Positions 60,997 through 64,000 of a DNA stretch of 64,000 bases are shown one piece after another. Where the stretch lies: the NCBI RefSeq assembly GCF_003443995.1, contig NZ_QWEY01000002.1, forward strand, positions 1-64,000. The letters run 5' to 3'. Position numbers and translations under genes: made by a program. How positions within the stretch are numbered: the first letter of the stretch is position 1; each line of letters opens with the position of its first letter. This DNA comes from Pseudotabrizicola alkalilacus (GTDB taxonomy: Bacteria; Pseudomonadota; Alphaproteobacteria; Rhodobacterales; Rhodobacteraceae). Under the pieces are notes generated by a model. That model worked only from the letters and a program-made list of their open reading frames with translations, did no database searches and was not told where the DNA came from.

Positions 60997-62004
60997 TCAG
61001 CCCAAGTTCTCGCCCAGCATATGCTCGACCCAGAGCTTTTGCACCGCAACCATGGCCACAATCGTCAGTGGGGCAGCGAGCATCAGACCGGTCAGACCGA
61101 AAATCAGGCTGAGAAAAACCTGCATCGCAATCAGCAGCGCTGGCGCAAGATCGACCGCTTGTTGCTGGATCATCGGGGTAATGATGTTTCCTTCGATGGT
61201 CTGGATCACGATGTAGCCTGCCAAAACGATCAACCCGGTCTCAGTGCCCTCGGCAAACCCTACCGCCACGATCGGCACCGTCGCGATCAACGGACCGAGG
61301 AACGGCACGAAGGTCAGCAGCGCCGTCAGCACCGCAAGCGCCAGCCAGAGATCAATGCCAAGCATGAAAAGTCCGAGGCCGACTGTCATGCCGAGAAGCG
61401 CCATCGACGCGATCTGCCCCAGAAACCACCAGCGCAGGGCGCGGGCTATGGCAGACAGCGTGTCCTCCCCCAGACCCCGCCGGTCTGGGGGCACCAGAAT
61501 GACCGCTCCCCTACGATAGAGGTCCGGGTTCACCACAAGAAACAGCGCGAGCACGAGGATGAGGGCAAGGCTGCTGAGCGCGCCGAATGCCGTCATGCCC
61601 CAGGTCATTGCTGTCCCGGCCAGGTCGCCCACCGAACCGGCAAGGCCAAAACTGCCATCTTCCACCAGATCCATCGCGCCGAGGTCGCTCAGCCAAGCAT
61701 GAAGCCGTTGCGCAAATTCAGCAACCCGCTCGCCTACCATACCCATTTGCTGGATGAGGCGCACTGTCGACAGGCCCATTGCTCCGACCATGAGCGCTGT
61801 GAGGCACAGGGTGACACCGACAAGCGCCCAGCCTCGTGAGACCGGTAGCCGCCTCGCAATGGCCCGTGCGAGTCCGTCAAGCCCGACCGCCAGAAGCAGT
61901 GCCGCAAAGACCAAAAGGAGCACGTGTCCGAGCAGATAGCCAATCAGCAACAGCCCCGCTGTCAGAAGGATTGTGTCGGTCCTGATCCGGGGAGACGTGT
62001 TCAT
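60997..62004 (-). CDS. AI-2E family transporter (PerM/YhhT-like)
   Basis: 335 aa. Seven to eight membrane segments with the AI-2E family layout: paired N-terminal helices, a soluble amphipathic loop (VGERVAEFAQRLHAWLSDLG), and the C-terminal VPFLGPLIATVPIVAVGFAEG and IEGNIITPMIQQQAVDLAPALLI motifs. Family members include the putative autoinducer-2 exporter TqsA and Na+/H+ antiporter-like proteins. The substrate is not known. Confidence 0.9.
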   Translation of the reverse strand: MNTSPRIRTDTILLTAGLLLIGYLLGHVLLLVFAALLLAVGLDGLARAIARRLPVSRGWALVGVTLCLTALMVGAMGLSTVRLIQQMGMVGERVAEFAQRLHAWLSDLGAMDLVEDGSFGLAGSVGDLAGTAMTWGMTAFGALSSLALILVLALFLVVNPDLYRRGAVILVPPDRRGLGEDTLSAIARALRWWFLGQIASMALLGMTVGLGLFMLGIDLWLALAVLTALLTFVPFLGPLIATVPIVAVGFAEGTETGLIVLAGYIVIQTIEGNIITPMIQQQAVDLAPALLIAMQVFLSLIFGLTGLMLAAPLTIVAMVAVQKLWVEHMLGENLG

Positions 62005-62280
62005 GTATGGGCACCTTTGGCCGAGCGGTTTCTGTCTGGCTTATGATCGGAACGCTTCGCACCTTGACGGGTTCCTCATGACCGCGCCACGCGCAGAGCG
62101 CCTTGGGTGGAAACGCAAGGCGCCAGAGTTCCGAGCGATGCTTCGTGCGGGGAGGCGTCAGTTTGCCAGTGGGCGGTTGGCTGGCGGGCTGTTGAATTGC
62201 TTCAGGGCCAGGACTGCGGCTCTGGCAGGAAACGGGGTGCCGCTTCGCTTCGGGGCAACCATGCGGAAGGCGTCGTCGGT

Positions 62281-63171
62281 TCACCTGTGGAGGGGGCCGC
62301 CTGCCTGCCTGTGGGTTCGCTTCTCGCCCTTGCGCTTGCCCTCGGGATCATAGTGTTCGATCAACGCGTTGATTTCCGAGCCGAAGAGGATCACGAGCCC
62401 GGCAATGTAGAGCCAGAGCATCAGGATGATAACGGCGCCGATCGAGCCGTAGGTGGCGCTGTAGTCGCCGAAGTTCTGGATGTAGACGGTAAAAGCCAGC
62501 GACGCCACGATCAGCATGACGACGCCCAGCACGGCGCCGGGCGTTATGAAGCGGAATTTCTGCTCGACGTTGGGCGCGTAGCGATAGACCATCGCGAAAC
62601 CCAGCAGCAGCCCAAGCACGATCAGGATCCAGCGGATCACCCGGAAAGCAATCACGATGATCTCGCTCTCACCGAACAGGCTGAAGAGCCAGCCCTCGAT
62701 AACGCCGCCGAGAACGATCAGCGTGAGCGCCCCGATCGCCAGAGCGATGAAGGCAACACTGAGCAGGAGTGCAACGACGCGTGCCTTGATGAAGCTGCGC
62801 GCCTCTTCGACGTCACAGGTGATGTTGAGGTGTTGCATGATCGCATACATCCCGGTGGACACGGTCCACAGTGTAAAAAGGATGCCGACCGACAGCAGGC
62901 CTCCGCGCTGCTGCTGCGTGACCTCTGCAACCGTCTCTTCCAAAAGTGCTGCGGCTTCGCCCGGCAGCGCCTCATGCAGAAGGTCCATGATGGCCTGATC
63001 GATGTTCTGGATCGGCAGATAAGGGATCACCGCCATGATCACGATGAAGGCAGGAAAAATCGCGAGCGTAAGATAGTAGGCGAGCGCCGCCGCTCCGTTG
63101 AAGACGTTGTCCTCCGAAATCTCTGTGTAGAGGTCGATCCAGAATTGCTTTGTGAGCATAGGGCGGAACAT
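62281..63171 (-). CDS. YihY/virulence factor BrkB family membrane protein
   Basis: 296 aa. Six membrane segments with family marks DNVFNGAAALAYYLTLAIFPAFIV near residue 20, FTLWTVSTGMYAIMQHLN near 98 and YGSIGAVIILMLWLYIAGLVILFGSEINA near 240. Once described as RNase BN, now regarded as an inner-membrane protein of unknown function. A polar tail HYDPEGKRKGEKRTHRQ ends the protein. Same strand as the AI-2E gene, 276 bases upstream of it. Confidence 0.9.
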   Translation of the reverse strand: MFRPMLTKQFWIDLYTEISEDNVFNGAAALAYYLTLAIFPAFIVIMAVIPYLPIQNIDQAIMDLLHEALPGEAAALLEETVAEVTQQQRGGLLSVGILFTLWTVSTGMYAIMQHLNITCDVEEARSFIKARVVALLLSVAFIALAIGALTLIVLGGVIEGWLFSLFGESEIIVIAFRVIRWILIVLGLLLGFAMVYRYAPNVEQKFRFITPGAVLGVVMLIVASLAFTVYIQNFGDYSATYGSIGAVIILMLWLYIAGLVILFGSEINALIEHYDPEGKRKGEKRTHRQAGGPLHR

Positions 63172-63459
63172 GCGGCCTCCAAGTGCGCTGCGGCAGGTTT
63201 GTCTTGCATGACAACCTGCGGATTTGTTCCGGGTTCCGCCATTTCAGATGCACCCGCAGGCATCCGAACGTTTCATTGGCCGCTGCACTCCCCATAGGCC
63301 TGCCGGTAGTCCTGGCAGAGCCTGACCTGCGACCGCATCGCGAAATCAGGCCGTCGGCAATTTACGGGCCTCTCGGTCCTGGGAACGATTTGCTCCTGTT
63401 TGACAGGCGAAACCCGGTTTGCAGCCCGGTTCTGCCTCAATGCAGGCTGAACTCTGCCA

Positions 63460-63822
63460 TCAGGCGCCGACGCATCTCGACAAAGCTGCGCTCGTTGCGG
63501 TCGCGGGAACGGGGGCGTCAATCTCGATCAGGCGGGGGAGGGTGTCCTGCGGCACCAGCAGGAAGATCGGTACGGTTGCCACGCCGCGCCCGGCTTTCGA
63601 TGTCTATGCCACCGCTCGGCTCTTCGAATTCAACCGCTCTTCCGCGACCAGCAGACTTGGTCCCCGGCGGTGGCAGATGAGCCGCAGGCGCAGGCCGGTG
63701 CGGCGTTCCTGTTCGCCGGGGGATGCGGCCACCCTTGGTGCTTTTCATGCGGCAGGCGTCGGTATCGGCAGCCAAAACCCGCCCTTGGGCTGGATCAGCG
63801 GGCCGGTATCATGCCACATCAT
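63460..63822 (-). pseudogene. phage-type protein (DUF6441-like) with two nonsense codons
   Basis: From the ATG at 63822 one continuous frame of 121 codons is broken by a TGA at 63747-63745 and a TAG at 63606-63604. The parts read [25 protein letters not shown], then EQERRTGLRLRLICHRRGPSLLVAEERLNS, then RGVATVPIFLLVPQ. The order WHDTG, FWLPIPTPAA, R-R-x-G-P-S-L-L-V and P-I-F-L-L-V-P resembles proteins of tailed-phage/prophage tail regions, which I recall as DUF6441. The frame is kept despite the stops, so decay is recent. The family name is from memory. Confidence 0.55.
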
Positions 63823-64000
63823 TTTGCAGTAGCCAGTCTGTCGGCGCCGGGTCTGGTTGCGTCATCCAGCCCGAAAACATGGTCCAGCGAAAGCGTGCCC
63901 GGCCCCCGAGCCACGACTGCCAGAAGCGCTGCCGCCCAGAGACCATGGGTGATCCATGCCCCTGGATAGACGAAGATCTGGATGACGGCGGTCATTCCCA
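63819..64000 (-). CDS. DoxX family membrane protein, C-terminal part
   Basis: Runs off the window end; 60 codons and the TGA stop at 63821-63819 are visible. [42 protein letters not shown] is typical of the last membrane helix of DoxX proteins. Its stop overlaps the ATG of the broken phage-type gene. DoxX proteins are small four-helix membrane proteins, often in operons for redox or metal stress. Confidence 0.7.
   Translation of the reverse strand, partial: GMTAVIQIFVYPGAWITHGLWAAALLAVVARGPGTLSLDHVFGLDDATRPGADRLATAK

Noticed and set aside
61973-62353. Open frame of 126 codons between the AI-2E and YihY genes
   Set aside because: No family features or ribosome site; it runs into the antisense of both neighbours. 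The 276-bp gap 62005-62280 holds nothing I can support.
63273-63521. 82-codon minus-strand frame downstream of the phage-type pseudogene
   Set aside because: The tail (QVRLCQDYRQAYGECSGQ) looks protein-like, but no family could be named and the start lies inside the pseudogene in another frame.
1-64000. tRNA, rRNA or CRISPR features
   Set aside because: No tRNA-like cloverleaf ends, rRNA segments or regularly spaced repeats were seen while reading; the only tandem array is the 18-bp start-codon repeat.

Overview
The window is high-GC DNA with tightly packed, translationally coupled operons (many ATGA or GTGA start/stop overlaps). Its gene content points to an alphaproteobacterium, most likely of the Rhodobacteraceae/Rhodobacterales: several TctC-type receptors, aioXSR-aioBA, a lanthanide/PQQ alcohol oxidation locus, and Fis/GAF regulators without an AAA+ domain. 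No rRNA, tRNA or CRISPR array was seen. The taxonomic call is inference from content, not a database match.

Layout. 0-0.9 kb: the end of a FadB-type beta-oxidation protein and a coupled alpha/beta hydrolase. 0.9-7.1 kb: a GH3 (NagZ-like) hexosaminidase divergent from a sugar ABC transporter (binding protein, two permeases, ATPase), with three palindromes between them. 7.2-24.1 kb: a large catabolic region for an unidentified carboxylic acid. It holds a tripartite tricarboxylate transporter (TctB, TctA, TctC), a family III CoA transferase, MmgE/PrpD, enoyl-CoA hydratase, ADP-forming acyl-CoA synthetase, acyl-CoA dehydrogenase, a PcaF-like thiolase, LysR, hydrolases, an AbrB-like permease and a second orphan TctC. 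24.2-32.7 kb: a DUF983 gene broken by an in-frame stop, then a complete Nit1C operon (nitB-C-D-E-F-G-H order) with an extra LnmK-like hotdog gene at its end and a divergent MocR/GntR-aminotransferase regulator. 32.9-33.2 kb: an internally deleted IS5-type element.

33.3-42.6 kb: an arsenic island. arsR-acr3-arsH (efflux and ArsH) is divergent from aioX-aioS-aioR-aioB-aioA (arsenite sensing and oxidation) and is followed by a DUF2478 molybdenum-associated gene. 43.2-60.6 kb: a PQQ/lanthanide alcohol oxidation locus. It holds an ExaF/PedH-type quinoprotein alcohol dehydrogenase with the extra lanthanide-ligating Asp, a PedF-type and a second cytochrome c, a MxaJ/XoxJ-like binding protein, a Lut-type ABC system, a NosR-like flavo/iron-sulfur membrane protein with its ApbE flavin transferase, an ABC transporter whose permease lies 12 kb from its binding protein and ATPase, an aldehyde dehydrogenase, and an AcoR-like regulator. 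61-64 kb: AI-2E family and YihY/BrkB membrane proteins, a phage-type gene with two nonsense codons, and the end of a DoxX gene.

Working together: the Nit1C genes are linked in other bacteria to nitrile/cyanide nitrogen use, the ars/aio genes detoxify arsenite and oxidise it to arsenate, and the PQQ locus would oxidise a short-chain alcohol to aldehyde (ExaF) and acid (aldehyde dehydrogenase), passing electrons to cytochrome c. The least explained parts are the LnmK-like addition to Nit1C, the NosR/ApbE pair without nosZ inside the quinoprotein locus, and the substrate of the TctCBA/CoA pathway.
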